From NCBI GenBank assembly GCA_037624485.1, contig JASJJC010000009.1:1-64000 (forward strand): a stretch of 64,000 nucleotides of DNA. Reading direction: 5' to 3'. A model generated the notes under the pieces. That model saw nothing but the letters and a program-made list of their open reading frames with translations. It did no database searches and was not told where the DNA came from. Each line of letters opens with the position of its first letter. The stretch's first letter is position 1. Position numbers and translations under genes: made by a program. Shown here in pieces: positions 44,801 to 53,963 of this stretch. The DNA comes from JAFMKE01 sp037624485. Lineage in GTDB: Bacteria; Bacteroidota; Bacteroidia; Chitinophagales; UBA8649.

Positions 44801-45016
44801 GATAGAGGATTAAAAGATAGTGATGTGGTTACAGCATGTCAATCGGCTTGTCCAACGAATGCAATTACTTTTGGAGACACCAACAATGCGCAAACAGCTG
44901 TATCTAAAGTATGGGCTGATCCAAGATCATTTGGTGTAATTGAAGAGATTCATGTTTTACCATCTGTAAGGTATCTGACTAAAGTTAGAAATCAGAAGGA
45001 AGGGGATTTAGCTTAA
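41843..45016 (+). CDS. actB: Alternative complex III subunit B (molybdopterin-like plus Fe-S)
   Basis: 1057 residues. A Tat-like start RRDFLKMLGFGVSAAAVAAA ends with Cys66, a possible lipidation site. Residues about 70-770 are the molybdopterin-oxidoreductase fold, which in this family lacks the cofactor. Residues from about 800 form the ferredoxin-like part with CIGCGACVVAC, CQHCDNAPCENVCPVAA, CIGTRYCANNCPYKVRRFNW and CSFCVQRI followed by CQSACPTNAI, enough for four Fe-S clusters. It accepts electrons from the quinol site at ActC. Second gene of the operon. Confidence 0.96.
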   Translation: MANKKQYWLSLDEKNNESEVNSKEFGTDLPVLNSLSETISTQKSGRRDFLKMLGFGVSAAAVAAACEIPIRKSIPYVVKPEEITPGIPNYYASAYIQGGNYNSFLVKTREGRPILVEGNPDSVITSGGVNPKSIGSLLNLYDEAGRLRGPMKAGESSNWDTVNSEISLKLAEIAASGKKIALLSSTIISPSTKKVIEHFSNTYTTAEWVEFDAISYSGILDANMESFGKRALPEYHFDQADLIVGMGADFLGTWISPTEFAADYAKNRKVDSSKSTMSRHIQVESIPTLSGTNADVRIPIKPSQEDLAVIKLYNALAKMSGASKVSDNTDFDGAKIEALADELHAAKGKSIVVSGSNNKSTQLLIIAINDMLGNYNSTITWERACYYRQGNDANLAALLEDMRAGNVGAVMVMDANPVYSLGEAFTSALENVALTIDFSERKTETTGVVEYVLPNHHYLESWNDAMPKDGVYATVQPTISPLFDTRASQELLLLWSGDSSSYYDFIRTNWTDNVLSSQSKYSGIDSLWSSAVHDGEVSFEGAGSASFAGINASAAALDILGASNASDLEVKLYEKVQIGDGTLSDNPWMQELADPLTRMTWDGYFVANPKWVEEQGLKHNTKNREYKVVSTTINGVEYTLPVVGLPGVPFGVLGFAYGYGRTNTTHPEYSRGENAFKLIDRSKKTSALFAASGLAEMGGHRMGIVQQEHGLTHTGLGGDKTRKVVKETTLTAWQVNPAADNDINFGSGWMDRKEWVDKYSNSLYGSETNDNPASKEYGGAHGGVLAQGHHWGMGIDLNSCIGCGACVVACNVENNVPIVGRNEVRRAHDMNWLRIDKYHTGDEDNPQVIFQPMMCQHCDNAPCENVCPVAATNHSSEGLNQMTYNRCIGTRYCANNCPYKVRRFNWFDYQGADSFSSNEGFILDNDFDAVQTEYAFGDKEAGLGLHSPMAKLVLNPDVTVRSRGVIEKCSFCVQRIQLGKLEAKKADRGLKDSDVVTACQSACPTNAITFGDTNNAQTAVSKVWADPRSFGVIEEIHVLPSVRYLTKVRNQKEGDLA

Positions 45017-45047
45017 ACAAATTATTAATTAAGAAACGATATAATAT

Positions 45048-46511
45048 ATGAGCCATTACGAATCACCCATAAGGGAACCTCTAATACAAGGCGATAATAT
45101 AACCTACACTAAAATCACTGATGATATTGTAGCGACTACGGAAAAAGCTCCACCTTTATCTTGGTGGATTGGTTTTATCATATCTGCAACTTTTGCTGGT
45201 ATTGGTGTTGTAGCAATTCTATGGACTATCTGGCAAGGAATAGGAACATGGGGGCTTAATAAAACAGTAAATTGGGCATGGGATATCACTAACTTCGTTT
45301 GGTGGGTTGGTATTGGTCATGCAGGAACACTTATTTCAGCGGTACTTTTATTGTTTCGCCAAAAATGGAGAACGGGAATTAACCGGGCTGCAGAGGCAAT
45401 GACAATTTTTGCAGTTATTTGTGCGGGTTTATTTCCATTAATTCACATGGGTAGATTATGGATGGGATTCTTTATTTTTCCCTATCCAAATACAAGAGGC
45501 CCTTTATGGGTAAACTTTAATTCACCATTACTTTGGGATGTTTTTGCAATCTCTACATACCTAACAGTATCTCTATTGTTTTGGTATTCTGGTCTGATGC
45601 CAGATTTTGCTACCATTCGAGATAGAGCAAAAGGAAAAGTTAGGAAATTTATTTATAATGCCTTGAGTTTTGGTTGGACAGGAACGGCAAAGCAATGGCA
45701 ACGTTTTGAATCTTTATCCTTAATTCTTGCCGGTCTAGCTACGCCATTGGTGCTTTCTGTGCATACGATTGTATCTTTTGATTTCGCAACTTCAGTAATC
45801 CCAGGATGGCATACAACTATATTTCCTCCGTACTTCGTTGCCGGAGCAATTTTCTCTGGGTTTGCCATGGTGGAAACCTTAATGATTATTACTAGAAAAG
45901 TATTAAAGTTAGAAAACTACATCACAGTTGGACACATCGAGTCAATGAATAAGATTATTGTATTGACGGGGTCTATTGTAGGTGTTGCTTACATCACAGA
46001 GTTAGTAATTGCATGGTATTCAGGTTACTTATACGAGCAATATGCTTTTGCAAATAGAGCGACAGGAGAATATTGGTGGGCTTATGCTATCATGATGACT
46101 TGTAATGTAATCACACCGCAGCTATATTGGATTAAAAAGTTCAGAAGAAATATTGCGCTGACTTTTGTGCTATCTATATTTGTAAATATCGGAATGTGGT
46201 TTGAGCGATTTGTAATTATTGTTACTTCATTGCATAATGATTTCTTGCCTTCTTCATGGTTGTATTTCTTGCCTACTTGGGTAGATGTAGCTATTTATTT
46301 AGGAACTTTGGGAATATTTATGACCTTATTCTTACTGTTTGCTCGAGCTTTCCCAGTTATTGCGATTGCAGAGGTGAAATCTATTTTTAGTATCTCATCT
46401 GCACAAGCTAGAAAACATCAGTTGGAAGAGAATAAGAAATTTGAAAAAGATTATAAGGAATCTATTGGCGCAGAATATGCTAAGGATGACGTATTTGACA
46501 CAAACTATTAA
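45048..46511 (+). CDS. actC: Alternative complex III subunit C (NrfD-like quinol oxidase subunit)
   Basis: 487 residues with about ten hydrophobic helices from residue 37 to 455. NrfD-type features include WWVGIGHAGTLISAVLLLFR and HMGRLWMGFFIFPYPNTRGPLW, which form the quinol site in this family. C-terminal soluble tail of about 45 charged residues. ActC binds and oxidises menaquinol on the periplasmic side and hands electrons to ActB. Spacing to neighbours is 20-30 bp. Confidence 0.96.
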   Translation: MSHYESPIREPLIQGDNITYTKITDDIVATTEKAPPLSWWIGFIISATFAGIGVVAILWTIWQGIGTWGLNKTVNWAWDITNFVWWVGIGHAGTLISAVLLLFRQKWRTGINRAAEAMTIFAVICAGLFPLIHMGRLWMGFFIFPYPNTRGPLWVNFNSPLLWDVFAISTYLTVSLLFWYSGLMPDFATIRDRAKGKVRKFIYNALSFGWTGTAKQWQRFESLSLILAGLATPLVLSVHTIVSFDFATSVIPGWHTTIFPPYFVAGAIFSGFAMVETLMIITRKVLKLENYITVGHIESMNKIIVLTGSIVGVAYITELVIAWYSGYLYEQYAFANRATGEYWWAYAIMMTCNVITPQLYWIKKFRRNIALTFVLSIFVNIGMWFERFVIIVTSLHNDFLPSSWLYFLPTWVDVAIYLGTLGIFMTLFLLFARAFPVIAIAEVKSIFSISSAQARKHQLEENKKFEKDYKESIGAEYAKDDVFDTNY

Positions 46512-46533
46512 TAAATTAAATTAATCCATTAAG

Positions 46534-47115
46534 ATGGCTAGTAATAAATATATAGTAGGACTTTTTGATCATGAGGATAAGCTGATTGGCGCTATCCGTA
46601 AGTGCAAAAAGGAAAATGTAGAAATTACCGATACACTGACTCCTTTTCCAGTTCACGGATTGGAGGATGAACTTGGATATCAAGATACAAGATTGCATAC
46701 GGCTGGTTTTATGTTTGGAATCACAGGTACTTTTGTTGCCTTATCCGTAATGACCTTTATCATGACGACCAATTACCCTATCAATTTTGGTGGTAAGCCA
46801 AATTTTGCCTTACCTTCTTTCATTCCAATCACTTTTGAGTTAACGGTTTTATTTGCAGCCGTAGGAATGGTAATGGTATATTGTATTAGAAATGGTTTAT
46901 TCCCGGGTGCAGTTCCAAGAATATTAGATGAACGAATTACTGATGATCGCTTTGCATTAAGCTTTGAAGTCGATGATTCTACAAGTAAAGAAGATATTTC
47001 GAAAGTGGTAAATTTGCTGAAAGAAGCAGGCGCAGTTGAAGTTTCTTCAAAAGAGTTTAATGACGATACGGAGATCTTCGAAGTAGAGACTTCAGAGGTA
47101 GAAAGTTTATTGTAA
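46534..47115 (+). CDS. actD: Alternative complex III subunit D
   Basis: 193 residues. N-terminal soluble domain (VGLFDHEDKLIGAIRKCKKE), two membrane helices (about 62-82 and 100-122) and an acidic C-terminal domain, the DUF3341 layout of ActD. It carries no cofactor and is structural. Located between actC and actE as in other Bacteroidota. Confidence 0.93.
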   Translation: MASNKYIVGLFDHEDKLIGAIRKCKKENVEITDTLTPFPVHGLEDELGYQDTRLHTAGFMFGITGTFVALSVMTFIMTTNYPINFGGKPNFALPSFIPITFELTVLFAAVGMVMVYCIRNGLFPGAVPRILDERITDDRFALSFEVDDSTSKEDISKVVNLLKEAGAVEVSSKEFNDDTEIFEVETSEVESLL

Positions 47116-47174
47116 ACTAAGAGATTTAAATAATTTATAGGCTTAGCCTAATTTTTAACAGATAAAACAAAACA

Positions 47175-47900
47175 ATGAAGAAGGATTTCTTGTTTTTAAT
47201 AACATTAGCGGTAAGTGCAATAGTAGTTACATCGTGTAAGAGTCATGACGATAATACTGGAAGAATATTTATGCCAGATATGACATACTCTAATGCCTAT
47301 GAATCTTATGCAAGCACCAAATTTCAGCATCAATCTGATACGGATGCTATATCCGCAAAAATACCTGTATCAGGTACTATCCCAAGAGGATATTTACCTG
47401 ACAATGAAGAAGTAAGAACTAATGATGGAAAACTAATGGCGTATTTATTTAAAAATTATTTCAAAAATCCTACAGGTGATCCATCTGTTGATGATGCCGC
47501 TCAGCGGTTAATGGCTGGGAATATGCTGAGTAATCCAATTGAAAAAACGGATGAGGTATTGGCTGAAGGTAAAGTGAAATATGATATTTATTGTGCGGTT
47601 TGTCATGGTAAAAAAGGTTTAGGGGATGGTTCTATTGTTGAAATTATTGATGCAGATGGAAACAAAACTGGTGAGGATGGTCCTTATACATCTATACCGC
47701 CTGCATATGAGACTAGATTACCTGGCTTGAGTGATGGAGAAATGTTTTACTCTATAACTTATGGTAAAAATTATATGGGGGGATATTTCACCCAGCTAAG
47801 TACTGAGGATAGATGGAAAGTTCTATTATATATTAAGGATTTGGCAGGGATTGAAGAAGTTGCTGTTGCTATGGTTGAAGGAAAAGGTTCAATGGAATAA
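47175..47900 (+). CDS. actE: Alternative complex III subunit E, monoheme cytochrome c lipoprotein
   Basis: 241 residues. Lipoprotein signal with Cys21 (VVTSCKSHDD). One heme site C140-A-V-C143-H144 in IYCAVCHGKKGLGDG; a likely Met ligand lies in the downstream YMGGYF region. ActE docks on ActA and can deliver electrons to the oxidase. Length and position match ActE proteins. Confidence 0.95.
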   Translation: MKKDFLFLITLAVSAIVVTSCKSHDDNTGRIFMPDMTYSNAYESYASTKFQHQSDTDAISAKIPVSGTIPRGYLPDNEEVRTNDGKLMAYLFKNYFKNPTGDPSVDDAAQRLMAGNMLSNPIEKTDEVLAEGKVKYDIYCAVCHGKKGLGDGSIVEIIDADGNKTGEDGPYTSIPPAYETRLPGLSDGEMFYSITYGKNYMGGYFTQLSTEDRWKVLLYIKDLAGIEEVAVAMVEGKGSME

Positions 47901-47965
47901 GATGCGGAATAATCAAATAAAAGGATTTAACAGTTTTTAAAAGGCTAGAAGGAAAAATTAAAGTT

Positions 47966-49447
47966 ATGTCAAATACATTTACATTCGGAGGCAACTTAAA
48001 GAAATGGGTCTTAGGACTTACCGTTGTTGGTTTGGTTCTAGGAGTTGTTCTAGGTTTCTTTTTTGATGATACGAGCCATCATAGTCGTTTGTGGGCCAAC
48101 TTATTATTAAATACTTACTATTTCGCAGGAATAGCGGTTACTGGCGTTTTCTTTATTACCGCTCATCAATTAGGATATGGTGGATGGCATACGGTTTTTA
48201 AAAGAATACCAATAGCAATGGGAAGGTTCTTATATGTAGCCTTCTTCTTGTTCTTAATTATTGTGGCAGGCTTGTGGCTATCTCCTGAAGGTCTTTACAG
48301 TCACTGGGCAGACCCTCATCATAGAGATTCTATTGTATTGGGCAAAGCACCTTTCTTAACAAGAAAAGCTTATGCATTAGGTGTAATTATTTTCTTTGGT
48401 TTGTGGGCCTTATTTACTTGGTTGTTATCTAAGAAGTTTATCTCAATAAAAAATTGGAAAGAGTATTCTAGTGCGAAGAAAATTTCAGCAGGCTTCCTAC
48501 TCGTTTTTGGAGTAAGTAGTTCTATTCTTAGTTGGTGGGTAATTATGTCACTAGATCCACATTGGTACAGTACTTTATTTGGATGGTACAACTTAGCCTC
48601 ATATTTCTGTGCAGGCTTTGCCATGATGATTTTACTAATGATTGGCTTTAAACGAATGGGGCATTTACCTAATGTAACAGAAGATCACATTCATGATGTT
48701 GCAAAATTAATGTTTGGTTTCAGTATTTTTTGGACTTATTTAATGTTCTCACAATTCATGTTAATCTGGTATGCGAATATTCCAGAAGCAACGATTTGGT
48801 TTACTAAGCGATTTGATATTCCGATGTTTAAGGCAATTTTCTTTATTGCATTAGCAATCAATTTCTTCTTGCCGGTCTTGGCAATTTTGAAAAGAGACGC
48901 TAAACGTAATTTCTTAACCGTAGGTACAATTTCAGTATTGTTGATTTTTGGTCACTATCTAGACTTTTACCATATGGTGATGGTTGAGCCAATGGGAATA
49001 CCTCACGGAAATCACGCTGCTGCAGAGCATGATGGCCATGCTAACTTGTCTGCTGATAATGTGCTTTATGCAGAAGTCGAAGCAGGGCATGAAGGTGATA
49101 TTAATGGACATGCTGAAGAAGTACATGACGACCTTCACGCAGAGGAGGAGCACATGCATATGGATGAAACGGAACACGCTGATGATCATGCGGTTTTGTC
49201 TGATTCTCATGCAGATGAAGATCATGCAGAAGAATCACATGCTGCAGCAGGTCATGCGAATGACGAGCACGGAAATGGAGAAGAACTAACATATGCTAAG
49301 CTCGGCTTAGTTGAGTTATTTTTCTTTTTGGGATTTTTAGGATTGTTTTTATTTATGACTTTCACAGGATTAGACGGTGAGGACCTTGAATCAGGGGACG
49401 ATCCATTCCTGGAAGAAAGTAAGAATCATCATGTAAAATATAGTTAA
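47966..49447 (+). CDS. actF: Alternative complex III subunit F with histidine-rich insert
   Basis: 493 residues with about ten membrane helices, resembling ActC. Between helices, residues about 346-440 are a low-complexity segment with around 17 histidines and many acidic residues (HDDLHAEEEHMHMDETEHAD and similar), before the final helix ELFFFLGFLGLFLFMTF. ActF is a membrane anchor without cofactors. The His/Asp-rich loop could bind Zn or Cu ions, which is inference. ActF ends 2 bp before coxB. Confidence 0.93.
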   Translation: MSNTFTFGGNLKKWVLGLTVVGLVLGVVLGFFFDDTSHHSRLWANLLLNTYYFAGIAVTGVFFITAHQLGYGGWHTVFKRIPIAMGRFLYVAFFLFLIIVAGLWLSPEGLYSHWADPHHRDSIVLGKAPFLTRKAYALGVIIFFGLWALFTWLLSKKFISIKNWKEYSSAKKISAGFLLVFGVSSSILSWWVIMSLDPHWYSTLFGWYNLASYFCAGFAMMILLMIGFKRMGHLPNVTEDHIHDVAKLMFGFSIFWTYLMFSQFMLIWYANIPEATIWFTKRFDIPMFKAIFFIALAINFFLPVLAILKRDAKRNFLTVGTISVLLIFGHYLDFYHMVMVEPMGIPHGNHAAAEHDGHANLSADNVLYAEVEAGHEGDINGHAEEVHDDLHAEEEHMHMDETEHADDHAVLSDSHADEDHAEESHAAAGHANDEHGNGEELTYAKLGLVELFFFLGFLGLFLFMTFTGLDGEDLESGDDPFLEESKNHHVKYS

Positions 49448-49449
49448 AG

Positions 49450-50586
49450 ATGGGCACAACATTGTTAGCCGTAATTACGGCAATTTTATTTTTTACGATC
49501 ATTTTTTTGGTGGCTAAAGCCAATGAGATGTCTTCTCTCGGTAAGGATGCGGACGAGCATATGGAGGATACGAGTAATCTTCAAGGAAAACTTCTTTTTG
49601 CCTTTTTAATCCTTGGCATGGCTGCTGTGGCGTATAGTTTCTTTGAGCTAGGTCCTAGAATGCTGCCCTTGTCAGCGAGTGAGCATGGTGATTTGATTGA
49701 TAGTATGTTTAATATCACGAACGTCGTTGCTATGTTTGTGTTTGTATTGACTCATATTATTCTGTTGACCTTTGCTTATATGTATCGATACAAAAGAAAC
49801 AGAAAAGCATATTTCTTCCCACATGATAGTAGGTTGGAGCTTATATGGACCATTGTTCCTGCTATAGTTCTTACTTTTTTAGTGTTTAGAGGAATTAAGG
49901 CATGGAATGAAATCTTTGATTTTGAAAAGTTAGAAAACACGACGGAAGTATTGCGTTTCGAAGCAACAGCCAAACAGTTCGGTTGGATCTTAAGATATCC
50001 AGGTAAAGATGGTGAGTTTGGAGAGCGAATTATAGATCAAGAGCATGTCTCTCAAATCAATGAATTAGGAATTAACTGGGAAGACCCCAACAGTAAGGAT
50101 GATTTCATGGCCAACGAATTGGTTTTGATCAAAGGTAAACTTACCCTTGCCAAGCTCGGAGCCCAGGATGTGTTACACGGATTTTATCTGCCACATTTTA
50201 GGGTGAAAATGGATTGTTTACCTGGACTACCTACTCAATTTATGTTTACTCCAAAGTACACTACAGAGGAGTATAAAGAAATATTGAGTCATAAAAAGTA
50301 TTGGCAAAAAATTGATCCTGAAACAGGTAACCCTAAATGGCAAGATTTCCAATTTGAGCTTGCTTGCACAGAACTTTGTGGGAAGTCTCACTTTGCTATG
50401 CAGCGAGTAGTTCGTGTGGTTACGCAGGAAGAATATGATGCTTGGGTCAATGAAAGCAAGTCGTATTATTATACAGTAATCAATCCTGATGCAGCTCCAG
50501 CGGAAGAAGATGTTATTGAAGAAGTAATACCAATCAATGAAGAAATAGATAGTGCTGCATTAAGTATTGTGGCCAGAGTTAGATAA
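49450..50586 (+). CDS. coxB: Cytochrome c oxidase subunit II
   Basis: 378 residues. An N-terminal helix (4-22) is followed by two more (about 48-67 and 90-112), then the CuA domain. First CuA His in DVLHGFYLPHFRVKMD; remaining ligands in C306-TEL-C310-GKS-H314-FA-M317. No heme c domain is fused at the C-terminus, so it is not a caa3 type. CuA receives electrons from ActA/ActE or cytochrome c. Position between actF and coxA implies a functional link of complex III and oxidase. Confidence 0.96.
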   Translation: MGTTLLAVITAILFFTIIFLVAKANEMSSLGKDADEHMEDTSNLQGKLLFAFLILGMAAVAYSFFELGPRMLPLSASEHGDLIDSMFNITNVVAMFVFVLTHIILLTFAYMYRYKRNRKAYFFPHDSRLELIWTIVPAIVLTFLVFRGIKAWNEIFDFEKLENTTEVLRFEATAKQFGWILRYPGKDGEFGERIIDQEHVSQINELGINWEDPNSKDDFMANELVLIKGKLTLAKLGAQDVLHGFYLPHFRVKMDCLPGLPTQFMFTPKYTTEEYKEILSHKKYWQKIDPETGNPKWQDFQFELACTELCGKSHFAMQRVVRVVTQEEYDAWVNESKSYYYTVINPDAAPAEEDVIEEVIPINEEIDSAALSIVARVR

Positions 50587-50622
50587 TTTAATTTTAACAA
50601 AAGAGCATAAAAAATAAATTTC

Positions 50623-52422
50623 ATGAGCGAAATAACAGCAAATCACGATTCAGCTCATGCCGCAGACGGGCATGACGATCATCATGAACAAAGTTGGCTA
50701 ACTACGTATATTTTTAGTCAAGATCATAAAATGATTGGGAAACAGTTTTTAATGACTGGTATTTTCTGGGCATTTGTTGGTGGCCTATTGTCTTTGTTTT
50801 TCCGTATGCAGTTAGCATGGCCAAATGAGACTTTTCCTATTTTGGAAACACTTCTTGGATCATGGGCTGAAGGCGGTAAATTAAGTAACGATTTTTACTA
50901 CGCCTTGGTAACGATGCACGGTACCATCTTAGTGTTTTTCGTATTAACAGCTGGCTTGAGTGGGACCTTTAGTAATTTCTTGATTCCCTTGCAAATCGGC
51001 GCAAGAGACATGGCATCACCTTTTATGAATATGCTTTCATATTGGTTCTTTTTTGCTGCAAGTGCGGTATTATTTATATCATTTTTTGTTCAAACCGGGC
51101 CTGCTTCCGGAGGTTGGACAGCTTACCCACCATTAAATGGTATCCGAGACATTGCCTTGAATAAGGGCTCCGGATTAGGATTCGATCTATGGATTACTAG
51201 TATGACACTCTTTATTGTGGGAAGTACATTAGGTAGTTTGAATTACGTTTCTACGGTTATTAATATGCGTACGAAAGGCATGAGCTTTACTAAAATGCCA
51301 TTGTTAACATGGGCATTAACATTTACAGCAATCTTAGGTATTTTGGCTTTTCCTGCATTACTAGCTGCTGCAGGATTATTGGAGTTTGATAGACTTTTAG
51401 GAACAAGTTTCTTCCTGAATAACATCGTTATTAATGGCGATCTGCAAGCCTATAAAGGAGGTAGCCCCCTAATTTACCAACACTTGTTCTGGTTCTTAGG
51501 GCATCCTGAAGTTTATATCATTATATTTCCTGCATTTGGTATTGTTTCGGAAGTTTTATCCGTACACTCCAAGAAACCGGTTTTTGGCTACAGAGCAATG
51601 ATACTTTCCTTGGGATCAATTTTAGTAATTGGTTTCTTCGTTTGGGCACACCATATGTTTGTAACAGGAATGAGTCCCGCTATCGGTAAAGTATTCGTAA
51701 TCTTTACTTTGCTAATTGCCATTCCATCGGCCGTCAAAGTGTTCAATTGGATAACCACTCTTTGGAGAGGGAATATCCGATTTACTGTACCAATGATGTT
51801 TGCGATAGGTTTCGTATCTCTATTTATATCTGGGGGTATTACAGGTTTACACTTAGGTAATTCAACTGTGGATATTCAACTGCATGATTCTTATTTTGTG
51901 GTAGGTCACTTCCATATTGTAATGGGTGTCGCTGCATTCTTTGGAATGTGGGCTGGTGTTTATCAGTGGTTTCCAAAAATGTTCGGACGATTTATGAATG
52001 AAACTATGGGTTACATTCATTTCTGGGGTTCATTGATTGGTGGTTATATGGTTTTCTTTCCAATGCACTTTATGGCAGGTGTTCCTCGAAGATATTATGC
52101 TTTTGATCAGTTTCAATCTTTCAATAACTTCCAAGATGTGAATGTTTTTATAACCTTGGCAGCATTTCTAGTAATGTCATCAAATATTGTGTTTTTAATC
52201 AACTTTTTCTACAGTATCTTCAAAGGAAGAGAAATGACGGAAGACAATTTGAATCCTTGGGGTGCAAATACGCTTGAATGGACTACACCAGTTAATCCTG
52301 GTCATGGAAACTGGCCTGGAGATTTACCAGTGGTTTACAGGTGGCCTTATGATTATAGTACAAATGGCAATGAAATTAATCCTCAAAATAAGCCTTTAGA
52401 AGAAGGCGAACACGAGCACTAG
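50623..52422 (+). CDS. coxA: Cytochrome c oxidase subunit I
   Basis: 599 residues with twelve or more helices. Heme-copper motifs: low-spin heme His in TMHGTILVFF, CuB His with the cross-linked Tyr in WFLGHPEVYI, the HH pair in WAHHMFVTG, and the heme a3/a ligands in VGHFHIVMG. A His-rich N-terminus (NHDSAHAADGHDDHHEQSW) precedes the first helix. The YI after HPEV places it in the A-type (K-channel Tyr) group. It reduces oxygen to water and pumps protons. Confidence 0.98.
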   Translation: MSEITANHDSAHAADGHDDHHEQSWLTTYIFSQDHKMIGKQFLMTGIFWAFVGGLLSLFFRMQLAWPNETFPILETLLGSWAEGGKLSNDFYYALVTMHGTILVFFVLTAGLSGTFSNFLIPLQIGARDMASPFMNMLSYWFFFAASAVLFISFFVQTGPASGGWTAYPPLNGIRDIALNKGSGLGFDLWITSMTLFIVGSTLGSLNYVSTVINMRTKGMSFTKMPLLTWALTFTAILGILAFPALLAAAGLLEFDRLLGTSFFLNNIVINGDLQAYKGGSPLIYQHLFWFLGHPEVYIIIFPAFGIVSEVLSVHSKKPVFGYRAMILSLGSILVIGFFVWAHHMFVTGMSPAIGKVFVIFTLLIAIPSAVKVFNWITTLWRGNIRFTVPMMFAIGFVSLFISGGITGLHLGNSTVDIQLHDSYFVVGHFHIVMGVAAFFGMWAGVYQWFPKMFGRFMNETMGYIHFWGSLIGGYMVFFPMHFMAGVPRRYYAFDQFQSFNNFQDVNVFITLAAFLVMSSNIVFLINFFYSIFKGREMTEDNLNPWGANTLEWTTPVNPGHGNWPGDLPVVYRWPYDYSTNGNEINPQNKPLEEGEHEH

Positions 52423-52427
52423 AGACC

Positions 52428-53330
52428 ATGAGTAGAAGGGGAAGAGGCATATCAATTTCATTTAAAAGCACTTTAGCTGCAAAGCTCAGTGATGTTGCTC
52501 AACTGTATAAGGTTCGATTAGGGTCTTTAGTTGTGTTCTCATCAGTGATTGGTTACTTGCTGTTAGCTCCAACGTTTGATTTCTTGGCATTACTAATGTT
52601 ATCAATCGGTGGATTTCTGGTTACTGGGGCATCCAATGCCTTCAATCAAATTTTTGAAAAGGATATAGATAGCTTAATGGATAGAACCAAAAATAGACCA
52701 ATTCCTGCAGGAAGGATGACTGCTGTTGAGGGAAGTCTATGGGCAGGGATTGCTGCATTAGTGGGACTAGTGATTCTTACAATTTTCTTCAACCTAGCTA
52801 CCGGATTATTGTCTGCTATCTCGTTAATCATCTATGCATTTATTTATACTCCATTAAAACGGGTGCATCCTATAGCAGTTTTCGTAGGAGCGATTCCTGG
52901 TGCCTTACCTCCAATGATTGGTGCAGTTGCTGCAACAGGATTTGTTGGTGATATAGCAATCTGTTTGTTTGCGCTGCAATTTATTTGGCAGTTTCCTCAT
53001 TTTTGGGCGATTGCTTGGTACTCTTATGATGATTATAAGAAAGCAGATATTATGTTATTGCCATCGAAAGGAGGCAAAAACAAGAATAGTGCGCTAAATA
53101 TATTAATTTATACCGCAACCTTAATTCCCATTACAATTATTTTATACCTACTCGGGTATTATCAATTTTTTGGTCTGGTGGTTTTACTGTTAGCAGCCGT
53201 TGTTTTTTTAATACCGGCTATTCAGTTATATCGCGATATATCAGATATCAATGCTAGGAAAGTTATGTTTGCTTCCTTCATGTATTTGCCTGTCGCACTT
53301 ATTGGACTTTTAATTGATAGTATCTTATAA
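52428..53330 (+). CDS. ctaB: Protoheme IX farnesyltransferase
   Basis: 300 residues, about eight helices. UbiA-family motif NAFNQIFEKDIDSLMDRTKN and the second aspartate region WAIAWYSYDDYKKADI. It converts heme b to heme o, the first step to the heme a of the oxidase. The stop of coxA is five bases before its ATG, so the two are translationally close. Confidence 0.96.
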   Translation: MSRRGRGISISFKSTLAAKLSDVAQLYKVRLGSLVVFSSVIGYLLLAPTFDFLALLMLSIGGFLVTGASNAFNQIFEKDIDSLMDRTKNRPIPAGRMTAVEGSLWAGIAALVGLVILTIFFNLATGLLSAISLIIYAFIYTPLKRVHPIAVFVGAIPGALPPMIGAVAATGFVGDIAICLFALQFIWQFPHFWAIAWYSYDDYKKADIMLLPSKGGKNKNSALNILIYTATLIPITIILYLLGYYQFFGLVVLLLAAVVFLIPAIQLYRDISDINARKVMFASFMYLPVALIGLLIDSIL

Positions 53331-53342
53331 ATTGTGCAAGTG

Positions 53343-53957
53343 ATGAATAATACATATCAAAAAAACGGAATAAGCCTTGAGAATAGGCACATAGCTCATC
53401 GTCTGATTTTATATATTTCGATGGCCTCAATTACAATGTTTTTCGCAGTAACAACAAGCGCTGTGTTGGTTAAGAAAGCGGATGTATTGAATTGGGCTCA
53501 ATTTCCTTTGCCCAATATATTTTTTATAAGTACAATTATTGCTCTTGCATCTAGTCTTGCTTTTTATTTTTCTTACAGGCTATACCAGCAGAAGAAATTC
53601 ATGGCTTTTAGATGGATGTTTGCTTTAAGTGGATTAATAAGTCTTGGCTTTTTGATCAGTCAATTGTTAGGCTTCGAAGCCTTAAAAGATATGGGCTTGC
53701 CGATTACTGGAAACGTGGCAGGATCTTTCATTTATTTTTTAGCTATTGTGCATGGATTGCATATTATAGGCGGACTTACGGTACTACTTATCATGCTAGT
53801 TAAAGCTATTCTTGCACGAAAAAATATACAGTTTGAAGGAAGTGGATCAATCAATAAAAAACGATTATTTTCACTTGAAATTTTAACATCCTATTGGCAT
53901 TTCGTAAATGTGCTATGGGTTTATTTATTTTTGTTTTTTTACTTTAATTATCAATAA
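53343..53957 (+). CDS. Cytochrome c oxidase subunit III-like protein, first copy
   Basis: 204 residues from ATG 53343; an alternative GTG at 53334 adds three residues. Five hydrophobic helices; the conserved WHFVNVLWVYLF near the C-terminus is the signature of subunit III. It is shorter and more divergent than the next gene. Such tandem subunit III genes are seen in Bacteroidota oxidase operons. Confidence 0.88.
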   Translation: MNNTYQKNGISLENRHIAHRLILYISMASITMFFAVTTSAVLVKKADVLNWAQFPLPNIFFISTIIALASSLAFYFSYRLYQQKKFMAFRWMFALSGLISLGFLISQLLGFEALKDMGLPITGNVAGSFIYFLAIVHGLHIIGGLTVLLIMLVKAILARKNIQFEGSGSINKKRLFSLEILTSYWHFVNVLWVYLFLFFYFNYQ

Positions 53958-53963
53958 TTAATT

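Noticed and set aside
48959..49292. Open frames in both other directions across the His-rich part of actF
   Set aside because: Shadows caused by the low-complexity CAT/GAT/GAA codons of the ActF insert.
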